Shown: in pieces, positions 24,901 to 36,900 of the stretch
Position numbering within the stretch: position 1 is the stretch's first letter
How the letters are laid out: every line of letters starts with the position of its first letter
Assembly: GCA_032158295.1 (NCBI GenBank)
Contig: CM063243.1
Location: forward strand, 248,001 to 312,000
Direction: 5' to 3'
Origin: Pycnopodia helianthoides
Lineage: Eukaryota > Echinodermata > Asteroidea > Forcipulatida > Asteriidae
Length of the DNA stretch: 64,000 bases
Program-made: the position numbers and the translations under genes
The notes under the pieces: model-generated
The model's input: only the letters and a program-made list of their open reading frames with translations
Database searches by the model: none
What the model was told of the DNA's origin: nothing

Positions 24901-27900
24901 CTCGTCGCTGCACTTTCTTCTTGACAACCTTTGGCTGGGTTTCCTTTACATAATTGGCAGGGACAAATCCTTCATCACCGGATGCTTTACGGATACTCCA
25001 CCAATCAGCGTTGGTTTTCTCAACCAGGATCATGATCTGAAGAGAAGAAAACAAGTCTCAATCTCAAACCACACAATTTACACAAAAAACAATCGACTGT
25101 GAAATATGACTAATGACTAAGCTTGGGCGATATCGCTTTTTCTCAGCCACGATATATCGTCGAGAATATATCGCGATATTTGATATAATCGCGATTATTT
25201 TTTTATGACGTCAATCTACTACAAATCTCACGGTGTGAGTTGTGGCTATGATTGACTTATCATTTATACCGTTGTTCCAATCACCTATTCTTCGGGTTTT
25301 ACTCTGAACCTATGGTATGTAAACCTGGGCCTATTACTTACACACATTTAATGTGTTAACTGCGCATGACAGACTGTTCTTTATGTGTGCATAACTAATT
25401 AGATCACGCTACTCGCACGTACGCAACACGCACGTGGTAACGCACGTGATAACACCCGTCTGCGTGAGACCGCCTGATCGCTAAGGCTTTGATGTTGGTT
25501 TTTTCGAAGACTAAACCCCGTCGGATCGGATCTGTTGGGGAATCTTGCGGTTGCGGTCTGTGACTTGCAACTCTTTGATGCAGCAAATCGACTCAACTAG
25601 GAGATTTATTGTTGCAATATCGTCTTTACAAGGAGATTTATTGTTGCAAGATCGTCTCGGCTAGGAAATACATCGCAATACTTAACGATATCGTGATTTA
25701 CCGATATCACGATTAAAAAAAATGTGACCCGATATCATAATCGTTTCAAAACTAGTATCGCGATATTTAATAATACCGTGGTATCGCCCAAGCTTACTAA
25801 TGACATTTCATATCACTGAGGTACTGCAAAGAACAAGACTTACAATAGTGTATGACAAATAACATCTACAATAACAAGATCAAGTACACACAACAGTTTG
25901 ATTGAGCATTATCCACTTCTATCTGTATCAAGTGGGAAGACACAGAGTTAAAAGGAAACCGCCAGTAGACCGCCCTCTAGAGGTACACATGCTTGATAAT
26001 GTACATAGGCATTCATTGAGCGATTCTGTGCTCATACCATTTTGAGAAAGGGGGTATATATCGATCCCAGTGAGAACTGTGACACAACTACACGTACACC
26101 CCTATTAGAAAATGGTTCATCCACAATACACCGATCCAGTAGGCCACGCCCACCATAGCAACGATCAAATGTGTGGCGTGTCCCCCCGTCCGCCGTGCAC
26201 GTTGTTTTTGTCGGACAAAATGGCGGTATAATGTCGGACCTTAAATCCTGCATTGTGATTGGTCAATTTGTCATGGGGCGTGACTTACTGGATCGGTGTA
26301 TAAATATAGTCATCTGTAGTGGGTAGAAGAAACAGGCAAAAGTAGTAAGAAAAGTCATGAAGGAATTCTTTACACCAGTGATGGGCAGAAACCTATAATA
26401 TAGACTGTGCAAGTCCAATTGTGACATTTATGTTATCGTTAAACCTATGTAATGGTCGCACACATTTGGGCGTGATTGGCAAATGGGGTTTCTAAAAGAT
26501 AAGCATCCTCGTCCCAAGTTTTAAGTTTGTTTCAGTGTTAATTTAAACAAATTATGTGTAGTATATAAAAAATTGAAGTTGTATTCATAACAACTTAAAG
26601 GAACATTACAGAATTGGTAATTGTAAAATATACTTTTGATCACAGACTTACATAAAACTTACACGGTCTAATGATGATGATAGTAGAAAACATCCCTTGA
26701 AATATTTCTGTCTGAAATGCCATATTTGATGAGAAATGAATAAACTAATTTTCTGATTGGAGTTTATCGCTCATGAGCGTTTTATTCATGCATTGTATAA
26801 CACATGCAAATTTGTCAACGGTTTTGCACTATGGCCGATCGATCTCAAACTTCTACAGGTTTGTCAGTTTATGTATATGGTGGATTACATAAAGTGATTA
26901 CACTGCCAGCACTGTTTTGTTAGCAAAAACCAATTCTGTAACATTCCTTTAAAAGAAGATTTGATTTCACAGATAAATATAGTCTTCGTTTGAGTTGTTT
27001 TTGATACGCACAAGATTTGCACAGTCAATTGAAGAGTGTCTGAATATTACACAAGAGAGAAGTTAAAGAAATTGACCAACCTCTCCTTTAGCTATAGTCA
27101 GTCCTTGACCAGAGTAAGCATACGCAGCCTTCACCTGGGGATATTTCCTTTCTTCTATCATTTCCTTTACAACCTCTTTCTCAACAACTTCTTCTTCTTC
27201 TACTTCATAAGGAACATCTACAAGCTCTGTAGTATACTCGTCCTCTTCCCTTGGGGAAGGTTCTGGTTCTGCAGAACTTAACGCTGACAACTGAAATTAG
27301 ATGCACAGTTGAATTCAAATGTTTGCAGAGACAAATTGCAAATATCAAGTCAGATTAATTTGTTTTAACAATCGATTTGGTTAATACTGTTTTGATTTTG
27401 TGTGTTTAACATAACTGGGTCATTATTTGATCTAAGAGAAAGTAATGGTGAAGTCATTTCAGTCAAACTTCTTTTTTTTGTCTAGTTCTGGTATTTCTCA
27501 TAATTTAAAACTCCACTCTGGCTGACAAAAGTTGTCAACCGTAGTCCATGTTTAATGGTCATATATTACACCATGTAGACACATAAGTTTGTCTCGCACA
27601 TATTCAAAGCAGTATGCATAATCAGGAAGGGGATGGGGTGGGGTGGGCTGGAAGCCCTCCTGTTCCTCCTCCCCCCCAGCAAATTAGCAAGAGAATATAT
27701 GTACAGGTGAATGGTTTTATACATCAACCCATTCCCCCAATGTTGTCTATGGCTGCCCCCCCCCCCCCTGATGTCTAATTTTGTTACTGATTCAAATGCC
27801 TGGCCCAGTTAAATGGTGCAATTTTATTTCCTCAACACATTAAAGCATTGTACATGAAACCCAAGATTCCAAAAACGTCCAAATTTGCACGAGACTTGCA

Positions 27901-30900
27901 GTCAATTGTCATTTATACATGTCATAAGTTGACCAACACAACCTAATAAATAGAAACACAACTTTTTAGAGGAATTTTCAAAAGCTGTTATTCCCAATGA
28001 ATGTGAATAGTTTTACCTGATTGGACTTGTTGGATTCCCAATGAATGTGAATAGTTTTACCTGATTGGACTTGTTGGATTCCCAATGAATGTGAATAGTT
28101 TTACCTGATTGGACTTGTTGGATTCCCAATGAATGTGAATAGTTTTACCTGATTGGACTTGTTGGCGTCAACCATCTCCTTTGATTGTTGACAGAGTTTG
28201 AGAATATCATCTTCATATGCATGAATACTCTCCATCAAGATAAGATGTTTCTGTAGAAGCATCTTAGCAGACTCAGGATCTTTACCGTAGTCATCACTAC
28301 ACACTAGAGGCATCTTCTCTCTCATCCAAGATTCAGCTTCATTTGCATCAATGTAATACTGTAATAATAATAATAATAAATTTATATAGCCCAATTCTGT
28401 TTTAGTTAACTGCTCTAAGGAGCTTTACAAAAAGCATAAAAAGCTGTATTGAAATGCTTTAAGATGATTCACGCATCCGTGCATAAAAGCTACAAAGTAT
28501 TAATAATTTTATTAAAATTGAAAGTTAAATAACAATAAAATCCCACCTACAAGACAATGCCCAAATGTTTATGTACACAATATAGAGCCACAAGGCTAAA
28601 ACTAGCTGAGGGATTGCTCAAATGCATACATCACAGGAATTGTAAAAGGGCATTCATGAATGGAATTATAAACAAAGTGTTTAGCAAATCCTGCAAAAAA
28701 ACATCCACTGGTGCCTTGGGTGATATTCAACCTTTGACCTTACTGGTTTGAGTTTCTACCTTGAACATTGAGTGTTTCCCTGTAGTGTTTGATGATCTGA
28801 AGTGAAGTCAAAGCTAAATACTCTGTAGGGACCCCCCCCCCCCCAAAAAAAAAAAAAATAGTTCTCACTCCTACTGCCTCCTCCCCAAATAAACAAGAAC
28901 TTCTTTACTTTGTTTACCTTTTCTTTTCTTTTTAACCAAATAATAAGTCAAAATGTAGTCAGTTTGTTTTTTAACGCATCGCTTGACAAAAATTGTGTAT
29001 GTGTTTGTTCAAGTTAAGTAAGTCAACAACCAAGACTTGAGTCTCACAATACAAGAATGAAAACCAGGGTTTCCATTTCACAAAGCACTAAGATTCATCT
29101 TAAGATGAGTTGTCAATATCATCCAAGTGTTTTGTATTGTGACATCACACTCTGCTTAGCAATTAATAATAATAATAATATAACGTATTTGTATATAGCG
29201 CCTAATGCAAACCAGCCTCTAAGCGCTTAACATTCAGTATTTTCCTGCGAGGTATTGTGGAGCTACGTTTTGAAGTGTTAGACCTATCCCTTTACATAGC
29301 ACCATGTAATGGTTTACAAGGTGCTGTGGCGCAATATGCAGCTAATCAAACCAGGAACACCGGGGCGAACCCCTTCTCTTTTCGATGAGTGCACTGGGTT
29401 CTTTTACGTGCATTACACAACACACGGGACCAACGGCTTTACGTCCCATCCGAAGGACGCAGCAATAGTGGTTAAGTGTCTTGCTTAAGGACACAAGCGT
29501 CACGACCGGGACTCGAACCCACACCCTGCTGAACAGAAAACACCAGAGCTGGAGTCCGGTGCTCTTATCCGCTCGGCCACGACACCCCAGATTAATTAAG
29601 ATCGATACACATCTTAAGATCAATCTTAAATCTTTGTGAAATCGGCCCTAGTAGTATTTCCTTCATACAATCACAGGGCAAAGTAGATGAAAGAATGATA
29701 GGAATAAGAGTAGTTACCTGATGTGACTGAGAAGCTTCTTCAAGACGGTATCTACGAGCCTCAGCAAACTCATTCAATCTCGACCATTTCTCTTGTAGCT
29801 CATCAATTTGTGCTAAGATGATGTTGTTGCTGCGGTGACCAGCTCTTGCTAGCTCCTCACCCGTCTGCATCACTCCTTCAATAGTTTGCTGCCTGGCACC
29901 TATCTCAAGCTCTAATGCCTGTGGTAAAAATGATTCTCATAATAAGTGGAGCAAGTACCAGACTGTCCTGTTTACACAGAGTGTTTCAGCTTTCAACTTT
30001 CTCTTTCAACAAAAACCCAGTCTTTATGTACACAGTATACTAACTATCTAATTCAGTTTAGAACCTTCTCACTCAGGTCGCATTCCTATAGCAATGTGTG
30101 AGGTCTGCCATGCTGGAGTACTATGCACATGTATGATACATACGCAAAATGCCATCCAGCATTGCGTTTCGCAGTACATTCTTGTAGCTCAGTTCTAGAA
30201 CAAGTGTATGTGACATACACGTGTAGGTAAGCCTTAGTAGCGCATTATTTGTTGCACAGGCTGTATACTCCCCAGGGAGCTGAGATGGTTTAAGGAATGA
30301 AACTAATGGCCCAGTGACCAGGGGTAATAGGTGTGAAGCACTTTGAGACGCCCTTCGGGTGTGTAAAGCACTATATAAAAACCGAACATTATTACGCCAG
30401 CATGGCGAGCGATAAAACAATGACGCCATCTGAGAAGGGCCTATAGCAACCTCATTTATCTTCAAGACAGTAGCTGACCTTTGGTGTCAAGTCATCTGTC
30501 ATTTACCCAAATATCAACACTTTGAGGAGTTTTCCTGAAAATAGCTGATGGGTATAATCAGACGACTAAAATGACTGACTCTACTTGGAAGTGTCATACA
30601 AACAAAGGTAACAGCTATACTTTTTGGCTTTTTACCATTTTCTATATTTATCTCTCATGGTAATGCACTGCATGCTATTGAATGCATAATAACACGCAGT
30701 TCTTACACAGCACTTCAAAGTGTCTCAAAGCATCTCAATTTTTTCTACCACTTTTGTTACATAGCGCCATGGAACAAGGTGCTATGGCACAATCTGCAGT
30801 AACCATACCAGACAGCACCAGGGCGAACCCCTTCTCTTCCTGGGTTCTTGTACATGTGTTACACACAGGACCTAAAGCTTTACCTCCCATCTGAGGGCAA

Positions 30901-33900
30901 AGCAATAATGGTTAAGTGGCTCGCTTAGGGACAAAAATGTCAAGACCTGGACCCGAACACACACTCTGCTGATCAGAAACACCAGAGCTTTAGTCCAGTG
31001 CTCTTGACCATTCGGCCAAGACACTCCACAATGTACAGTAAGGTTATAAACCTTGAACAAAATCCATATGTACAGCAATATTATCCAAAGCAGTAAGGAA
31101 AAAACACTGTAATAAAACTTAAAGGCACTGGACACTATTGGTAATTACTCAAAATAATTGTTAGCATAAAAACTTACTTGGTAACGAGCAATGGAGAGCT
31201 GTTGATAGTATAAAACATTGTGAGAAACGGCTCCCTCTGAAGTAACGTATTTTTTGAGAAAGAAGTAATTTCTCAGTAAAATATTTGAATTGATTTTGAG
31301 ACCTCACGCGTGAGGTCTCGAAATCAAGCATCTGAAAGCCCACAACTTCGTGTGACAAGGGTGTTTTTTCTTCCATTATTATCTCGCAACTTCGACGACC
31401 AATTGAGTTCAAATTTTCACAGGTTTGTTATTTTGTGCATATGTTGAGATACACCAAGTGAGAAGACTGGTCTATGACAATTACCAAAGGTGTCCAGTGT
31501 CTTTAAGGAAAATTTTACGTTTCATGTACAAATAACAATGTTATAAAACTTGAGTGATAACCTACTGCATGCTTCTGCTGTGTGCTAATCACACTTCGTA
31601 GATCACGTCCAGTCACCATCGACTTAGCAATTCGCTGCTTCTCCAGCAACCAAGATTCTTCTTCTTCACTGTCTCTAAGGAACTCAAAGAACTTGAGGGA
31701 TTCTTCCAGCTTGGATTTCCTTCTTGTGCTCAGTGTGCTGGTTCTAATGAGGACATTTAACATATCATAGACATGAGCAACTATCCAATGAGCAATTTGT
31801 GAGTTGGTTTTGAATGATGTTGTCACATTGCATTGATTGGTCACAAGTGATTGCCTAATTAGAATTCCTCAAACATACAAAATCAGGGCTCGCCCTTAAC
31901 ACTAGCCCGGCGTACACTGTCTAGTAAAAAATGCTATGGGCTAGTAAACACCACTTCTCAGCTTGCCCTGTGGGCTTCTAAAAACTGTGCAACCTACTTG
32001 TTTAAAAAGCTAGTTTCTTCCTTTTCAAATGTAAATAATTGATGTATAAAAAGTGTTAATCGTTATTGAGTGTGTGAATATAACTTCATTTGATCATTAA
32101 TCATTAACACATCGGAACATTACATTTGTATGGCAATTCCTGTTTATATCTGGGCTACTAAAACTTCCTGGGGGCAAGTAAAATGCACAGTTTGCTGGCC
32201 CGGCGGGCTACTTCACAAAAAGCTTAAGCGCAAGGCCTGAAAATATCACAGATATGAGTAAAATATTATATGAATAATAATAATAATACATAGCGCTTTT
32301 CACAACTAAAGGGCGTCCCAAAAGCACTTATTATTTTTAGTTTTGTAGAGCCATTTTACCATTTTAATAAAGGACAAAGCAATAATGGTTAAGTATCTTG
32401 CGTTGATCTTGACCGCTCGGCAACGACACGCCACTTGATAAATTTTAAAATATAGAAAGTGTTTTTCAGTTTTCTATGGCACACAAAACCAAGAAATAAA
32501 AGGAAATAAACTGATCCCCTGAATAGCTAGACAAATAAATAACAGTTGGTTTAAATTCAATGAAAAATAATAATTATTATCTTTTGAGATCCTTGATAAT
32601 TTCACATATGTTTTTATTTAAGAAACTATTCATCAATTAGCAGAAGATGTAATACAATGTCCAAGCTTGAAATAATCTACGCTGAACATTGTTGATTCTA
32701 CTCACTGATCATAAGCCACATTGAGTAGAGCAACTCTCTTCTTGATTGTATCACTTTCAGAATGATTCTGAGTCAGGTAAATATCGGCTTTCTGGTTGAC
32801 TTGATTGACTCTGTAACCCTGAGAGTTGATTTGGGTTTCTGTTAAGGCGTGCCTCTGTAGAAGATCTTCAACTCCAAGAAGATGTTTGCCACAATCGTCA
32901 GACTGTAGACCAGCCTACAATGCAGTCAGAAAGTGTTACAACTTTATGCATCACACAATATTTCAGTTCAGGTACATATTTATTTTCATACTTCGTGGAA
33001 AAAAAGAAGAAAAAAGTTATTGGTCTGCCGTTTCTCTCCAAGGCTAAAGCTAGGGTCGAAGCGTCAGGCTATTAACTAATTTTGTATTTATACCATAGGT
33101 CTTTTTTGGTTGGTAAGCAGTTTGCAACAGCTAGTTCTATTTTCTCAGAAACAACATCAAAAATACATATAATTAAGGGGTAAATGAAAGAAACAAATTA
33201 AGTAGCTATGAGCAAGAGAACTATACGAAATAGAGTATTGGGCTCTTTGACAAACAAGCTTGTAAAAAACAGACAAACACAACAAAGAACAAATAATGGA
33301 CATGAAAAAAGCTGTACTAACATGAGACACATAACATAGATCAGAGATAACACAACAAATTCATACTTCAACAAAAATTTGGCAAAAAAAACGGTTCAAG
33401 CAACAGGAATAATAACAAGTAAGAAGGATTAAGAAGTGAATGTGGACAAAAACTACTTGGAAATGGGAAGTTAGGATGCATATTATATCAAATACCCATA
33501 GAAACATGGCACATAGAAGAAAAGAAACTATACAGCATAGATTGATAATCAAGGCTCTACAATCAAGACCTTGTCACTTTTTATTTACAATTCTTTGAAG
33601 AAACCTTTTCATGGACCAATTAATCTCAATATTTATCATTTTCCAAACAGAACTAGAAGAATGAAAGTAAACATACCTGAATTTCTTTCATTTCAGCCGT
33701 GACACTCCCAATCTCTCTAAACATTCCCATAAGGTCAGTGAAGCCATGTAAGACCTGTTGCCTCTTAGCTAACAGATCAATTAACTTCTGCCAGTCCCGA
33801 GATATCTGACGTTCCTTCTGACCAACACCTTGAGATGTGTAATGATTCTCAGCAATCAACTCCTTCGCCATCCGGTTTAGGTCTTCAAAACGATCTTTCT

Positions 33901-36900
33901 ATATTTGAAATGTCATAAATGGTTGTCAGTAGGATTGGTGGAGCTAAAAAAATAGTTGCAGACAGTGTTCATATTTTGTATGATCAACCATATACATGAA
34001 GTACCAAACCTGTGAAAATTTGAGCTTAATCCGTTATTTGAGTCAGGAGAAAATAGTGAAAAACCATGCACTATTTTCAGCGTGTAAACACATTGTCCTT
34101 AATTTTGGCTGGAACAACTGCAATCAGCAGTTTTTTTAGGTTCTCAAATACTGTTTTCTCCAATATGTTTTATTTCAGAGGAAGATATTTTACAGAAAAA
34201 ATGAATCTAGTACAAACTTCATAATCAGTAAGCTTTCAGACTAAAATTTAACATTTATGTTTTTCATAACTTACCAATCCTGTATAATACCTTTAAATTG
34301 CAGTGCATTTGTCAAGCCCTCAGCCCTCCATACACATGATTTTGCCTAGAGGATCCCAAAAGGCCAACGCACCCGAGCCTAACGTTCCAATCCCAGCATT
34401 TAATTTGAACAAGTTAAAGGCCCTGTACACTATTGGTAAGATCGAAAAACACAATTTTCACAGATTCACACATAACTTACATGATTTAAAGTAAGTAATG
34501 GTAGAAAGGGTTCCTTAAAATATTTCTGCCTAAAATGCTATCGTTTCTGAGAAACGAGTAAAACAATAGTAATTATCGCGCGCGATAATTTGAAAAAACA
34601 GAAAACACATAAGATCTCTTTTCACTATTTTCTCGTGACCTCGATGACCAATTGAAATCAAACTTTCACAGGTTTGTTTGTTCATGCATATGTTTAATCA
34701 CACAAAATGTGGACACTGATTTTGAGCTGTTACCAAAAGTGTTCAATACCTTTAAGCTAAATTCTTCTATACAACTTACCCTAGCCATGACATCTGCTGT
34801 TATAGCTTCATGTCTCTTAGTTGCTGCTTCAACAGCAAATACGTTATTACTTGGTATGACACTCTCCTTCAGTACACTAGTCATATCAGCAAGCCAAGAC
34901 TCACGTAATAACGCCTGCAACATTGCACAAGATACAACTCATTAAAAGAACAATTATGCGTATACAGGTTTTGAGGCATTGCATGGTGAGGTACCAGTAT
35001 ATATTCGGTTTGCGGTAACACCATGTGTACGAAAAGTCCCCCCGATCCACAAAGCTAAAGTAGTAGTCCAGGCCGATTTCCTACCTCCCGCCCAGGTAGT
35101 AGTTAATAAGCAGGATAGTTCTTTTCAGAACTGAGAAGTCTCCCGAATTCCGAAAATCTACTCCGCGGTAGTAGAATAAATAGCAAGACAAGCTCTCTAA
35201 AGAACAAATCTACACAGCAAGTAGATATTTTTTACACATGGTGTTACCGCAAACCGAATATATACTGTACTAACAATTATGCAGTTAACTTGGCAAAAAT
35301 TCAGTTTAATTCTTAGTTTTGTGTCAGTGATGCATTTACTGCAAAAGAAAACCAGTCCAAGCAAAGCGTTCAGACAGCCTTACTATTGCAGTTTATAACA
35401 TTTTTTGATATCAAAGTAACAAAACTATGCAAATACTGTGCAAGTCTGGAGCGTATTTTTGCAGAAGGAAACAAAATCACTCATTTTAACAGACCTCAAA
35501 GGTCAATGCTGGAGACTTGCATGATCTACTTTTGTGAATTGAAATGAAAGAATTAATTTTTGAACCTTTCTGGTAAACTTTTCAGCCAATCTTTCCAGCC
35601 TCTCTTGTCGTATGAGTTCTTTTCTCAATGCGATTCCTCGATCATGCTCTGCTTTCTCCAGTTTACTCCATGCTTTCTCTACATCACTAACAAGCTGTCC
35701 TTCTGGGGGTGTATAGGGTCGCATATGACACGAGCGTATCAGAGCCAAGAGGTTGAAGATGGCAACTTCTATATTAGCTCGCTCAGCATACCTTTCAAGG
35801 AACATTACAGAATTGGTAATTGTAAAATATACTTTTGATCACAGATTTACATAAAACTTACACGGTCTAATGATGATGATAGTAGAAAACATCCCTTGAA
35901 ATATTTCTGTCTGAAATGCCATATTTGATGAGAAATGAATAAACTAATTTTCCAATTGGAGTTTATCGCTCAGTGAGCGTTTTATTCATTTGTTTAACCC
36001 ATATGATTTCATGCAAATGTGTAATCGGTTTTTCACTATTTTCTCGTGACCCAGATGGCCGATCGATCTCAAACTTCTACAGGTTTGTCAGTTTATGTAT
36101 ATGGTGGATTACATAAAGTGCTTACACTGCCAGCAACTGTTTGTTAGCAAAAACCAATTCTGTAATGTTCCTTTAAATGAACAGTGAAATAACCAAGTAT
36201 ATCAAAATTAATTTACATTTATCAGATTGAAGATGGCTATTTCTGGACTAGCTCGCTCAGCATACCTTTAATGAACGGTGAAATAACCAAGTATAGCAAA
36301 ATTGATTTACATTTATCAGATTGAAGATGGCTACTTCTATATTAGCTAACTCAGCATACCTTTAAATGAACAGTGATTAAATCAAAATTGAATTACATTT
36401 ATCAGATTGAAGATGGCTATTTCTATATTAGCTCGCTCAGCATACCTCCACAGTGATATAACCAAGTATATCAAAATTAATTTACATTTATCAGATTAAA
36501 GATTGCTATTTCTAGATTAGCTCGCTCAGTATACCTTCAAATATAGTGATATAACCAAGTATATCAAAATTATATTTACATTTATCAGATTGAAGATGGC
36601 TATTTCTAGATTAGCTAACTCAGCATACCTTTAAATAAACAGTCAAATAATCAAGAAAATTAAAATGAATTTATATATTAACCAATTTACCATTTTTATT
36701 TTAGTTTCATTAACAATGTTGAGATCATATCATGCCATTTAAAAAACATGAAACGCATCATTGCATAACTTTATAAACTTTTCTTGTATTTTATGAATAA
36801 GTAGTAAATTTTAAACAGAAATAACTTATTCTATGAGCCAACTTACTTTGGAGGTTTTTCTACAGTTCTGTATTGTTTAAACGTCTGCATAAGTGTCTGT

